NCBI GenBank assembly: GCA_963082975.1
Contig: OY720350.1
Coordinates: forward strand, 5,556,597 to 5,620,596
DNA from: Labia minor
Lineage: Eukaryota > Arthropoda > Insecta > Dermaptera > Spongiphoridae
Reading direction: 5' to 3'
DNA: 64,000 nucleotides
Position numbers and translations under genes: made by a program. The notes beneath the pieces are model-generated. The model ran no database searches and was not told the DNA's origin. It saw only the letters and a program-made list of their open reading frames with translations. Shown here one piece after another: positions 46,368 through 58,066 of this stretch (position 1 is the stretch's first letter; each line of letters begins with the position of its first letter).

Positions 46368-46450
46368 CAGTGATTCTCAAAGTCGGCGCTACCGCCCCCT
46401 CCAGGAGGGAGGCAGTGATGGCCACAAGGTGCATTTAAGGAAAGTTACTT
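46368..46450 (+). mobile_element. Solo hAT-type terminus
   Basis: CAGTGATTCTCAAAGTCGG followed by a C-rich GCTACCGCCCCCTCC segment, the form seen at hAT 5' ends. The matching right end was not found. Confidence 0.45.
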
Positions 46451-46683
46451 GTATATAACTTTTCTATTCTGAGATCAATAAATAGATAAATAATTTCAAT
46501 GTTTCTAATTTACAACTTTATTTATAATATTTTGCAAATTACTTACAATTAGTTACTTAATTGACCCGTTCTTCGGTGCGTCTGTCTGATTGGTGACAAA
46601 AGATTTATAAAATGTACAATTACTCTCTTTACATATGTTACCTAGTAAAAATAAATCATAATAGTTATAGTATAGTTATAGGG

Positions 46684-46760
46684 CAGTGGTTCCCAAACTT
46701 ATTTGGCCAAGCGCCCCCTTTCCAGAAAATAATTTACTCAGCGCCCCCTTGGAAATTAAC
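46684..46760 (+). mobile_element. Solo hAT-type terminus
   Basis: CAGTGGTTCCCAAACTTATT followed by GGCCAAGCGCCCCCTT, with GCGCCCCCTTG repeated at 46741-46751. This is the usual start of a hAT-family non-autonomous element. No right end is visible. Confidence 0.5.
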
Positions 46761-47575
46761 TTTTTTTTAATTTTAATAACAATTAAACAGAAAGATAATT
46801 AACTGTTTAAAAATATGTTGAAATAATGAAATAAGAGAGGAAAAGTTATCAAGATATTTATTTATTTATTGTACAATGTACAAAATATAATTTCTAGTTA
46901 TCTAGTTATCTAGTTATCTAGATAGAACTAATTTTGGGATATTGTTTTGTAGGTTTAAATATCGGTAATACATTTGAAATATAAATTTTAAATGTTATTT
47001 ATTCTATTTTCTATATAAAATAAGTAAAGAAATTACATTATTTTATAAAGTTATCTATCTAAAATGAAAAAAAAATATTATTAGATAATTAATATAATAT
47101 TATAATTATTTTTTTTTAATTTATATTGTAATTGGATTATGAAGAATGTTGTTGGACCTCAAGATTATGAAGATTCGCGTATCAGATGTGTGTTGTAGAA
47201 AAATTCTATCGTTTATTATCATAATAATTTGGTCGCCAATAAATTAATTGTGTCTTCAGCTGGCCATGGGATAACTTTTATGAAAATTATAATTTTAGAA
47301 TTGGTTGGTTGGTCAGTTGAGTGGCCAAAATAAATTGGTTTTAGATATGAACATTGGAAAATAAAAATAAAAAAAAAAATAAAATTCACTGTTGCTTTGA
47401 TAGGCATGGTTTCATTTTATAAAATAAATAACGAGATATAATACAGAAATTAATAAAAAAGTTTCAAGTGGTGGAAACATGATTATATACTATATATACA
47501 TAGAAAATATTACAAATTACTTGAACGTTCAAGCTAAAATAATAATTAAAGAAATTCAATTTTTAAAATATAACA
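46761..47575. other. AT-rich DNA with a short octamer repeat
   Basis: (CTAGTTAT)n at 46893-46921, about 3.5 units. A few moderate-GC patches near 47140-47300 have no recognisable feature. Confidence 0.45.
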
Positions 47576-48188
47576 AGCTGGAGTGTCTCCACTCGACTAT
47601 CTCGCATTTTGAATTGGATTAAATAACATAATATATTATATTTAAATTAAATTTAATTAATTATAAATTATAAATTAAAATTAATAAATAGTATTTATTA
47701 AACCAGCGCATGTTTGGCTCTTTGATGATGGAACCACGTCACGCCTGGGCGCGTGAGATTTGCAGTGTTATAAAATTAATTCTGGTACTTTCAGCAATTC
47801 AATCAAGCTGAAATTCTATATATAGAAGTTTTATACAATTTTTAATCATGTGAAAAATTATCAAACATATATCTTTATTTTTAGGGTCACTTTAGAGGGA
47901 AAAAAATCAAAACGTTGTAGGTAATGACCCTCTTCCGGTTGAGCTACATTTCTCAAAAGTTGATAGAAAACTACGAATTTTGAATAATGTCCATGTACCA
48001 AATTTCATGATTCTAGCTCAAACCGTTTTTGCGTAATCTTGTCTATATACACACATACACACACATAGAGAGACATTTTTCACAACCTTAGTGAAAATGA
48101 CGCAGGGACCTTCAAAACGTATAAAAACATCAAAATCTCGACATCGAAAATTTTCATGATTGCAATACTATCTCTGGCGAGATAGTTA
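47576..48188 (+). mobile_element. Family A element, copy A14
   Basis: Full-length. 5' AGCTGGAGTGTCTCCACTCG, microsatellite ACAC/ACATA at 48047-48066, 3' ACTATCTCTGGCGAGATAGT. Confidence 0.9.
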
Positions 48189-50153
48189 AAATGGAAAATA
48201 TATTTTTTAGGAATTAACATATCATATAACATAACAGAACAGAACAAGTACATATATTATGGTTATTGGTTGTTAATAAATGATACGTCAAAGGATTATT
48301 AACTAATAATAATAAATGTAAATGAAAAAAAAAAATATCTCTCTAATATAATATATTCGATATATATACTAATTAGAGACAGGCTGTGTCATTTCAACAC
48401 AAATTATTTTAAAAAATTACAAAAAGTTAATTATATTATTACTAATATTGGATTATTTTAAAATTTCAATGATAGATGATGATTTTAGATTAAATTTTTT
48501 AAATTTTTTTTTACTTTAATATTCTATATTCTTACTAGATTATGATCTTAATTAGTATATATGGTATATTTAATAAATATACATTTTTTAAAAAAAAAAA
48601 TTAAAAAAAAAAATATAATATAAGTAGAATTCAGAATGCAGTAAATCAAAGATTACCCATCCATTCAATCCTAAAACCTGAGAAATTCTCATGAATTTGG
48701 TATCAAATGGACGTCAAAATGTCAAAACTCAAAACTCATAGAAACACTTGAAAGTAATACGGGAATAATTTGGTAAAAAAATTTCGACAGTAATTTTTTA
48801 CTTACTTAATTCAGCTACTTTAGTGTCTTGTATTATTCATTCACCATTCAAAGCAAACTAATTACATAAATAAAATATTTTCTTTTATATTATATTATTA
48901 GAGAATTCCTAAGAAATGGGCTTATCGCTATACTTGAGAAAAATTAAATAAAAATAAAAAAGAAAATAAATTTTTTAACATTTATTATTCTGGAAAGACC
49001 TATTCTCATTACAAATACAAGACAATTTAAAAATAGCACCATTATTTTTCCAGTTTATATTTCGTTATTAATTAATTAATTAATTATAAAATAAAGAATA
49101 TTTTAATATTATTATATTTTAAATGATTAATGATCAATTAGAACATTTTTATTTTAATTTTAATATCTGGCAGAAGTAAATAAATTAATAAATAAATGAA
49201 AATGAAATGTTAAATACAATAAAATCTATTATTATTAATTTATCGTGAAAATATATTTCCATTAAAATTATCTGATAAAATGGTTAATTTGATTACTACG
49301 TATTACGTATCACTAAATAAACAAGAAATGAATAACCGATGAAATTGATAATATTGATAATATTATAATATTTTATAAAAAAAAAATCGCTATAAATATA
49401 ATTATAAAAAAAAAATCATAATTAAATTTTATTATAAATATTTAATTTTTAAAAGTTATTAAATTTAAATTCAATATTCTTTAATTATATTGTTTTTAGT
49501 TATATATTATATTATAATAAATAAATATACTAAAACATTGAAAAGGCGGTTGGGCGGATGGTTAGCAAAAAGAGAAATATTGAGAAAAATACCTGTGAAC
49601 GTATGTATGAATAAGACAATAAAATTCACAGGTAAAAAAAGGGTCCCGCGCATGTGTAATTGATGAAAATGGGGGTGGGGGAAGGTAAATTATAATAATG
49701 GTAAATTAATTAAATTAATTTGAATAAATTTTGACCGTGTGTGTCGCCAGCGATGTTTTATATAAAAATATGCAAAAAATGAAATAATTATAAGTGGATA
49801 AGGATATCGGACTTTTCGTTACGGAAAATTGGTTGGGACCCGGCTTGTAAAAATTGTAACTGAATTAAAATAGGGGTTTTAAATAATAAAACAATTTGAA
49901 GTTTGATTTTATATGATAGCATATACAATTTAATAAAAAATAAATAAAAATAAAATAATATGAAAAGGTTAGTTATAATAAATGATGCAAAGAGAAATCT
50001 CCGGTGGCAAAAAACAATAAAACCTCGTAAAAATTTAGTTACTGAAATATCTATAATGATGGAATCGGATCTGTTTAATGAAATGAACAGCAAATTAATC
50101 CTGTATAGTAAATCGAAAGTAAGATTTACCTATACAAAAATTGTATATATATA
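48189..50153. other. AT-rich stretch, no gene seen
   Basis: Nearly 2 kb of AT-rich sequence. Moderate-GC patches at 48640-48860, 49545-49760 and 49790-49860 carry no frame or repeat I can assign. Confidence 0.5.
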
Positions 50154-50614
50154 CGAGGGTGGGGTGAAAAATTTCCGACCTGACCAAGAAAAACGATGTT
50201 TTTAAATTTTTTTATTTTTCAACATTCAAGATAGCAAAGACGTGTACAATGTTAACTGAACGTGTGCGAAATATTTTACACAACCATTTGAATATGGAAA
50301 GCTGTGTGCAACGTTGGTGCCGCGTTTGCTAACGTTACACCAAAAACTGCTTCGAAAAACCATTTCTACCGACAATTTGGCGCTGTAGGTGTAATCCAAA
50401 CGAAATTTTGCGTCGATTCATAACTGTTGATAAGACTTAAATTTAATTAAATTAAATTTATTTAAATAATTTAATTAAATTATATTAATTAGAACACCGT
50501 TATGAGAAATGTAACAGTGTTGATGGAGATTATGTTGAAAAATATACCAAAAAAAACAAAATTTAAAAACATCGTTTTTCTTGGTCAAGCCGGAAACTTT
50601 TCACCCCACCCTCG
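50154..50614. mobile_element. 461 bp mariner-type deletion derivative with long inverted repeats
   Basis: Terminal inverted repeats of about 55 bp start CGAGGGTGGGGTGAAAAATT and contain CCAAGAAAAACGATGTTTTT. TA dinucleotides flank both ends (50152-50153 and 50615-50616). The interior between 50225 and 50430 is less AT-rich, and in pieces it reads LTERVRNILHNHLN and CVQRW. This could be a trace of an N-terminal helix-turn-helix of a Tc1/mariner-type transposase, but that is weak. Not autonomous. Confidence 0.75.
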
Positions 50615-50616
50615 TA

Positions 50617-51630
50617 TATATACGAGTATATTGTCATCGGAGTTACATATGTTTGCAAAATTTCTGCTCATTCTGAACATTCACCTTGCAAGATCTAACG
50701 ACATGAAACGATGTGAAACTAAATAAAAAAAAGAGTAAAAGAATAGAATAAAATAAAAGAAAGAAAATTATTTAATTTTTTTTTTATTATTATATTTAAT
50801 TATTTAATTAAATGAATCTTAATTTACATACAAAAAGTATAATACTTGTAATTTATTAAATTTGTTATGTTGTTATTAATGAATATAAAAATATATTTAA
50901 ATCAATGCCTTGACCAAGTCAAGGGTTATTTTGACAGTCTCCGGATTTTCCTTTTTCCCTTTAATATATTTTACATAAATCTATCCTTCAATATAATAAA
51001 TAAATATTTTACTAAATATTAACCTAGATTTTGGTACGAATAAATCATTTTTGATTTATTTCTATATTTCGAATATCAAAAACAAAACAAAAGATAAGAA
51101 AGAAGGAGAAAGTCACAAATGATTGGATGAATGAATGAATGTTTAATCATAAAATGAAAAAAAAAAAGTTTCATTTATTTATTCGATTCGAATGTTGTAT
51201 GATTGCAAATGATAGATGTAAAGGTAGAAAGGTCCAATCCAATATTCTATTCTATATTATTATATAAATCAAATAAATAGAATAGGGAAAGGGAACTCTG
51301 TCTAAGGCGGCTTTCATTATTCGTGACCCGAGATATGAAATCGTGTAAATTAAACGGCACCAACGAAGAGAATGGCGACAAATCCTAATTCATCATCACA
51401 AGACCCTGGCCTGATGAACCCAAACAAGATATAATACAAGAGGGTAAAGGTGAAGGAACTAAGACAACTGATAGAAGGATAAGGGAGGACACTAATTCAT
51501 CGTTTCGATAGAAATCCATTCTTTTACATAAAAGGAATTTCTTATTATATATAAATAAATATTTGAAAATACGCTTAATTAACTTAAATAAAAACATTTA
51601 CTAATAATAATAATTATTATTATATATACA
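50617..51630. other. AT-rich spacer
   Basis: A moderate-GC patch at 51285-51470 carries no recognised feature. Confidence 0.4.
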
Positions 51631-51632
51631 TA

Positions 51633-51780
51633 CGAGGGTGGGGTGAAAAGTTTCCGACCTGACCAAGAAAAACGATGTTTTTAAATTTTTTTTTTTTTTG
51701 CTTTTATTTTTCAACATAAAAGATAACTGAGACCTGTACGATGTGAGCTGAGCGTGTGCGAAATATTTTGCAATTTTTGT
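51633..51780 (+). mobile_element. Left fragment of the 50154-50614 mariner-type element
   Basis: Starts CGAGGGTGGGGTGAAAAGTT after a TA and follows the left 130-150 bp of the element above, up to GAGCGTGTGCGAAATATTTT. The right half is absent. Confidence 0.8.
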
Positions 51781-51879
51781 AAATAAAACTATATATTGTA
51801 CTTATACTTATTTTGTAATGTGTCAGTATATAAAAGTTTTATTATTCTATTTTCAATATTCAATATTTATTTTAAAAAA

Positions 51880-52057
51880 ATGTGTCGTTACATTATATCT
51901 ACCAATTCTTCAATAAAATTCTAAAACAGTATTTTTAAGAAATAAATGCAACTGTCGAAAACTGGAGTTTTTCAGTTTTTACGATCCAGTAAATGACAAT
52001 GAGCATAAATTACTTTACTTCGCAAAATAAAGAATAAACAAGAATAATAATTAAAAT
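51880..52057 (+). repeat. Duplicate of 44429-44608 (piece of the 1.44 kb transposon)
   Basis: ATGTGTCGTTACATTATATC through ACAAGAATAATAATTA matches 44429-44608 closely. In both places it lies immediately 5' of a B' element, so the B' insertion and this flank were copied together. Confidence 0.8.
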
Positions 52058-52541
52058 ATGAGCTGTGACCAGGCAAAAAACCGACCGACAATTTGAAACA
52101 AATTAGTTTTCAAAAAAAGATTATATATATATATATATATAAATTATAAAAAAAAATATTTTTAAGACTTGAATTAAAATTTTATTAACTTAATTTTTAT
52201 TTGTAGTTTAATTACTCAAATTATTAATTTATACTATATTTTAATTGAAAAATTTCCTACAATGAATATAAAATTAATACTTTGTAAATTATTACTATCA
52301 GTTTGCGGATATACACCAAAATTTGATGAATTTATGCTACTGATGCATTAAGTAAATATTCCAAATTTTGTCAAAATCTGTTGAGTCGTTTAAGCTGCAC
52401 ACTTCTATGAACAAACAACGGACAGACATACTAAAAATACTTTTTTCTGTTAACAAAATGCATGATTCGTGGAGATATGTAAAAATCTCAACATGTGAAA
52501 ATTGATGTGAAAACAATATACCTTCCCATCTTATACTTAAA
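52058..52541 (+). mobile_element. Family B element, copy B6 (subtype B'), 3' end lost
   Basis: Starts ATGAGCTGTGACCAGGC and CGACCGACAATTTGAAAC, runs through CACCAAAATTTGATGAATT and CTAAAAATACTTTTTTCTG, and stops after ACAATATACCTTCCCATC without the CGTCGGTCGGT terminus. Confidence 0.75.
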
Positions 52542-53000
52542 ACTTTTATTTTGTTAATTTAATAATATAAATCAAGAAGAATGAATGAATTGATACCTGA
52601 TAAAATTTCCAATTGAAGCAATAATTTACCTGAAACAAATAGAAAAATGAATAAATAAAAGTTAAATTCAAATAAACTTAATAATAATTTAATAGATAAT
52701 TAAACAAAACAAAAAATATTTGTATCTACCTTCTTATCTATTTACAAGAAGATAAGTATACAACATTCGTACATATTTGTATTTCACATGGAATATACCA
52801 ATTATAGATATGATAGGAAGTATAAAAGTTACATCTATAAATTAATTTTAAATTATAATATTCAAATATGAATTCATTCGAAATTTAAAGGGCTCTAGAA
52901 TTATTGAAATTTAGTTGTTATGTAGATAAATAAGATATTATTAATAGAAAAACGAATACTTTACAATTGTGTATATGTGTCTCTGTCAAACTCATACTTA
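52542..53000 (+). repeat. Duplicate of 11187-11652
   Basis: See 11187-11652: about 460 bp with very few differences, placed between a B' 3' region and a family A element in both loci. Confidence 0.85.
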
Positions 53001-53016
53001 TACACTTTATTAAATA

Positions 53017-53623
53017 AGCTGGAGTGTCTCCACTCGACTATCTCGCAAATTTAAATTGGATTAAATTACATAATATATTATATTTAAATTAAATTTAATT
53101 AATTATAAATTAAAATTAATAAATAATATTTATTAAATCAGCGCATGTTTGGCTCTTTGTTAATGGCACCACGTCACATGTTGGCGCGTGATTTGCAGTG
53201 TTAAAAAATTAATTCCGGTACTTTCAGAGATTCAATCAGGCTGGAATTCTATATATAGCAGTTTTATACAATTTTTAATCATGTGAAAAACTATCAAACA
53301 TATATCTTTATTTTTAGGGTCACTTTAGAGGAAAAAAAATCAAAACGTTGTAGGTAATGACCCTCTTCCGGTTGAGCTACATTTCTCAAAAGTAGATATA
53401 AAACTACGAATTTTGAATAATTCCCGTATACCAAATTTCATGATTCTAGCTCAAACCGTTTTTGCGTAATCTCGTCTACAAACATACACACATACATACA
53501 CAGACACAGACATTTTTCTCAACCTTAGTGAAAATGATTCAGGGGCCTTCAAAACGTATAAAAACATCAAAATCTCAACATCGAAAATTTTAGTGATCGC
53601 AATACTATCGCTGGCGAGATAGT
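53017..53623 (+). mobile_element. Family A element, copy A15
   Basis: Full-length. 5' AGCTGGAGTGTCTCCACTCG, microsatellite ACATAC/CAGACA at 53480-53508, 3' ACTATCGCTGGCGAGATAGT (one change in the hairpin). Confidence 0.9.
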
Positions 53624-53909
53624 AAAAATTGTTAAATATCAAAATAGATATTATTCACTGTGAATGTGATTATTGTATTATGTATATTATTAATTTCTAT
53701 TTTATCATTCAATAAATTAATATCAATTAAATAAAGAAATTAATATCTTTATAATATATTAACATATTTTTATTACGGTATCTATTTAGATGAATGAAAT
53801 TATTAAATTAAAACATCAACTTGCACGACCACCTCATTTCCTGACTCTCATTTCCTTGCGTGCCCCCCCATCCTCACTCACAACAATTTTACAAATTATA
53901 ATTCAAATT

Positions 53910-53990
53910 ATTATTGAGGTCCCCACGTTCCATTCATTTTAATCAGATTGATGCAATGATGTAACATTTAATAATTGTAATAAATAATTA
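53910..53990 (+). repeat. Family E fragment
   Basis: GAGGTCCCCACGTTCCATTC through TTTAATAATTGTAATAAA matches the E block at 55543-55620 and 25228-25285. The neighbouring D block is absent. Confidence 0.55.
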
Positions 53991-55108
53991 AAGACTTCTA
54001 ATCAATATTGATTAAAGGGTCTAGCGATAACACAAACTTACCAAATTTTAATATAATTTCTTACTTTACTAAAATGTGAAAAATAACTATAAATCAAATT
54101 ATTCTTAATTATATCAATTGGTTATTGATTGAATTATTTAAGTAATATTCAATAAAATTGTAGTAATAAAATTGTCTTAAATTGTGTATATAAAAAGATA
54201 ATATTGAGTATCGATTTAATGAAATCTCTCTCGTTTCAACTTAATTTTATTGTCAATAAAACCCACTTTACTTTAATTTTTATAAAGAATGATAAGAAAG
54301 TATTAGAGTGATGGGTAAGAGAGGAAAAAAGAGGTTAGAAGATTGTGGTTAGAAAGAGAGAGCGAGAAAAAAGAAAATTGGAAAACCTGTCTTTCTTCCA
54401 TCTTCTACTTTTTCTTCTCTCTTCAACCATAATTTCAACCCCTCTCGGTTCACCCATTCTCATCAAAAAGATGATATCTTGTTCAATCGATTTATTGGTC
54501 AAATTCAGCTTGTTTAATCGGAGATATCGAGTCAAGAGGAAATACGAACGCAAACAAACAAAACAAAACAAAAAAGCAAAAAAATTATTATTTGATCTCG
54601 ACAAATACTAGAAACACATATGGATATTAAATTGGCTAATGGACTGACTCTGATCATTTACTCTTTACATTTGAACTACTATTATTATTATTATTATTAT
54701 TATTAGTTAAATAATTGTAAAAGTTTGTATCAATTCGTATTTAAACTTTCCTATTATGATCTGAATATTGATTTATTATTAAACTATAATAAAAGAAGAA
54801 TCAAATATTTGTAAAATTTGTTTTTAATTTTACTAATTTTATATTATCATCAATTCAATTAATTTAAAAAAAAAATTGAATACAATCATTTAGTAGATTA
54901 AGAGCGTTATAATTATAAATATAAGTACAATAATTATTATAATTTTGACGATTAATAAAATAAAAAATTTTCAATTGAAAATATTGTTTAATAGGGGTTT
55001 GAAATAAATTTATTAATAATGTATATTATTAATTATTAATGAGAGAGAATAAAATAATACCAACATAAATAATACTGTCATGATGGAATGAGAATTGAAT
55101 AGATAATA
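53991..55108. other. AT-rich DNA, no gene supported
   Basis: (ATT)n at 54679-54704. Overlapping 88- and 89-codon frames on opposite strands at 54335-54611 coincide with a purine/pyrimidine-biased stretch, which tends to keep both strands open. They contain no recognised motif and I do not call them. Confidence 0.4.
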
Positions 55109-55735
55109 CATATCTTATCTTATTATGCTAGCTAAAATTGTTTGTTTGTTTAGCCATGGGTTCTCAAAAACCACTCTAACGATTTTTTTCAAATTCACAC
55201 TAGATATAGTATTTATAAAGAAAAATTGAGTTTTATTGTTCATATCTCTGGAAAAATACATTTTCATTAGTTTTTTCTTAATTTAAAATTATATATGGAG
55301 ACGTCAAAAATGGCATCCATATTGAAATTTGACTCCCGCCTTTTTTTAAAGGTTATTGTATTAATATTTTTTTATATTTAAAATATTTTAAAATTTTTAA
55401 TTTAATTTCGAAATAAAATTAAAAATATATATTTTAATAATATTTTATAATTATAAATTACGATATATATTTATCATTCTTCCAATAAAAAAAAATATTC
55501 ATTCACTTAGAAACATACCTAATAATACATATTTATGTATTATTGAGGACACCAAGTTCCATTCATTTTATTCAGATTGATGCAATGATGCAACATTTAA
55601 TAATTGTAATAAATAATTAAAGAATTGTATTTCAACTCGGTGTCTCAAGTATTAATATTACCAGCCAAACCCAATAATAATGAATTATTTTTTTTAACTT
55701 AAGTACCGAGCCGAGGCTCGGGGTCCCGGTACTTT
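55109..55735 (+). mobile_element. Family D/E repeat, copy 2
   Basis: D block (TATCTTATCTTATTAT ... AAATTCACAC ... TTAGTTTTTTCTTAATTT ... CATCCATATTGAAATTT) followed by E block (AAGTTCCATTCATTTTATTC ... TTTAATAATTGTAATAAA). It ends with a stable hairpin-forming CCGAGCCGAGGCTCGG and GGTCCCGGTAC. Same order as 24466-25322. Confidence 0.6.
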
Positions 55736-56383
55736 CTTTATAAATTAAATACTAAATTTGTATTATACAAGTTAACGTTGTTTCTTAACACCATTTAAGT
55801 TAATGTTTATGTCTTTTATTCGTACATCTTATAAGTATTCAAAAGAAAAGATTTGAAAATAAAATAAATTAAAAAAATAAAAAGAAAAGTTTTAAAGATA
55901 CAATTATATGCAGCCCGCGGGCCGCATACGGCCCTTTACAACTTTTTACGCGCCTCGCCAAAATATCAATGTAATTTTAGGAAAAATCAACTAACTTAAA
56001 ACGTTAGTGTGCAGAAATGTAGGTAGTCACAAGAAGCATGTTGGAAACCAATTTTGTAGGGCAAGTTTAATCCCCACTCCCCAGTGAATTCGAATGTGTG
56101 TAAAAGTGTAGCATTCTTTTATTTCGCCAGTTTGCTGCATACTCTCCTGTTCATATATGCAATTTGCACATAAACACGTTCCTAATGGCAAACCTATTAC
56201 GTTTGGCTATAAAAGGTAATTAGAAATACATTTTATTTTTAATTTATTGATAAAATAATTTATATTTTATTGTAGGAAAAAATGATAAAAATGAATGAAT
56301 GAATGATGAAATCCGCGAATGTAATGAAAAAGTGAACTTTTAATTATTTCTTTTATTAATAATTACAATAAAGCAGATTATGC

Positions 56384-56632
56384 ATGATTTGCAAAGAATT
56401 TATAAGTGTATTTAAAGAATTTAATTTACACCGATATTACAACACGAAACACAAAAGGGAATATAATAAATTTGAATCTCAATTCATTCAAATTAAAATT
56501 GATTCTTTACAAAAATCATTGGAAAAGCACAACAAAATGTTTTTATTAAATGTAAAGAATACAAAGTTCAGCCAGCATTGGTCAAAACGTCCTTACATAT
56601 TTCGAAATTAATTGTTGAACATAACAAACGAT
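56384..56632 (+). pseudogene. hAT transposase N-terminal fragment (BED zinc finger part)
   Basis: Reads MICKEFISVFKEFNLHRYYN then TKHKREYNKFESQF, giving the second half of a BED finger (H-x4-H, HRYYNTKH) followed by the conserved KIDSLQKSLEKHNKMF helix. A frameshift near 56550 then gives LVKTSLHISKLIVEHNKR, which in ZBED5/GTF2IRD2-like hAT transposases precedes the F-T-x-GEFIK segment. That segment is found 1.8 kb downstream at 58463, in frame after the shared 14 nt ACATAACAAACGAT. Confidence 0.75.
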
Positions 56633-56649
56633 AAGATTGATATGGGAAT

Positions 56650-56915
56650 GAAAGTGAGAGTTGGATATGCAATCTAATTATTTATATAAAATTAATTTTG
56701 ATGGAAATAATTTCATTTCATTTAAATCTACCAGAAAATAAATTTTCTAATTTAAGAAATTTTGTAAAATCAATGATTTGCAGTTTTTTTCAAGCATCTA
56801 AACTTTTTTAATAATACATTTCATAAAATCAAAATATAGAACGAATGAATGAAAATTTACAAAACTTGATGAAGATCTCAGTATCCAAAACACAACCAAA
56901 CTTAATTTGAACTAA
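56650..56915 (+). pseudogene. Extra copy of the hAT transposase C-terminus
   Basis: Reads ELDMQSNYLYKINFDGNNFI, FSNLRNFVKSMICSFF, then ERMNENLQNLMKISVSKTQP-NLI-stop. This is the end of the hAT dimerisation domain, in which LT-ENLQ-LLRIS...PN is typical. It aligns with 59540-59810 at high identity. The SFF-QAS stretch lacks the usual FGSTYVCEQ residues, which is also true of the second copy, so that loss predates the duplication. Confidence 0.75.
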
Positions 56916-56972
56916 AGTAACATTAAAATTTTTTTTGATTTAATTACGTAAAAAAAATATCTAAATTTCTAC

Positions 56973-57235
56973 GATTTCTGTTGAAAGACGCTTCTTAGGG
57001 TGGTGGTTAACAAAGTTAACTGCATTCTCGAGGTCCCGGGTTCATTTCTATGATTTCTGTTGAAAGACGCCTCTTAGGGTGGTGGTTAACAGAGTTAACT
57101 GCATTCTCGAGGTCCCAGGTTCATTTCTATGATTTCTGTTGATTCTATAGGGACAACATGGCGAGCCATGAATCATTATTTCGGGTGGCCTATCCACCCA
57201 GGAGGAGAAATACAACTTTAATCTTATCTTTTACT
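56973..57235 (+). mobile_element. SINE-like element with a duplicated tRNA-like head
   Basis: A 79 bp unit (CTTAGGGTGGTGGTTAAC ... CTCGAGGTCCCGGGTTCATT) occurs twice head-to-tail, 56973-57051 and 57052-57130, with three differences, and 12 bp of a third unit follows. GGTGGTGG and GGTTCATTTC are placed about 44 bp apart, like A and B boxes of a tRNA-type promoter. The tail contains GGGACAACATGGCGAGCC, a hairpin GGGTGGCCTATCCACCC and an AT-rich end. Dimeric tRNA-related SINEs are known in several animals. No flanking duplication was identified. Confidence 0.6.
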
Positions 57236-57552
57236 TATTTATAAGTTAATATTAAACATAATGCATTATATGGTATTGTATATAAATTACAAAAAATAAA
57301 ACCAGATAATTCAACCAGGAAACTATTACAGGCTATTAAGGCAGATAGCGAGGATAAAATAAATTGTCTATTCGATTACATAAATGGAATGCTAAGAATG
57401 GGATCATTTATATTGAATGAATGATTTGAATGTTCTAATATTTCTTTGTTATATTGATTTGTTTGGGGACATTGAAAATTTTCCCATTTGCTAGCAAATA
57501 TTTTAAAATTCGAATAAGAAATTTTATATATAAATAATTTGGTTTTAATTTT

Positions 57553-58066
57553 TACCGACCGACGATAGAAAGGGAAGGTATTGTTTTCACACCAAATTTC
57601 ACATATGGAGATTTTAACATATCTCCACGAATCATGAATTTTGTCAACCGAAAAAAGTATTTTTAGCATCATGTCTGTCCATCTGTCCATTGGTCCGTTG
57701 TGTGTCCGTATAGACGTGTACAGAGCTTGAACGGCTCAACGGATTTTGATAAAATTTGGTAGATTTACTTAGTATTTGATAGATTTACTCAGTAACAAGA
57801 ATTCATCAACTTTTGGTGTATATCCGGAAACCGGAAGTAGTAATTTACAAAGTATTAATTTTATATTCATTGTCTCAAAATATTTCACTTAAAATATAGT
57901 AGTAATTAATAATTGAGTAATTAAACTAAAAATACAAACCAAGATAATATAATTTAATCATTTTAATTTGAGTTTTAAAAATATTTTTTTTTGATACTTG
58001 GTATATAATGTTGTTTGGAAATTAATTTATTTTCGTCGGTCGGTTCTGTGCCTGGCCACAGCTCAT
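57553..58066 (-). mobile_element. Family B element, copy B7 (subtype B')
   Basis: Reverse orientation. Starts TACCGACCGACGATAG, microsatellite CTGTCC/ATCTGTCC at 57670-57705, ends GGTTCTGTGCCTGGCCACAG-CTCAT. Its CTGTG/CACAG hairpin is the same as in B5. It lacks the CRE-containing middle. Confidence 0.85.

Noticed and set aside
54335-54611. Overlapping 88- and 89-codon frames on opposite strands.
   Set aside because: They lie in a purine/pyrimidine-skewed stretch that suppresses stops on both strands; no motif, signal peptide pattern or splice context supports a gene.
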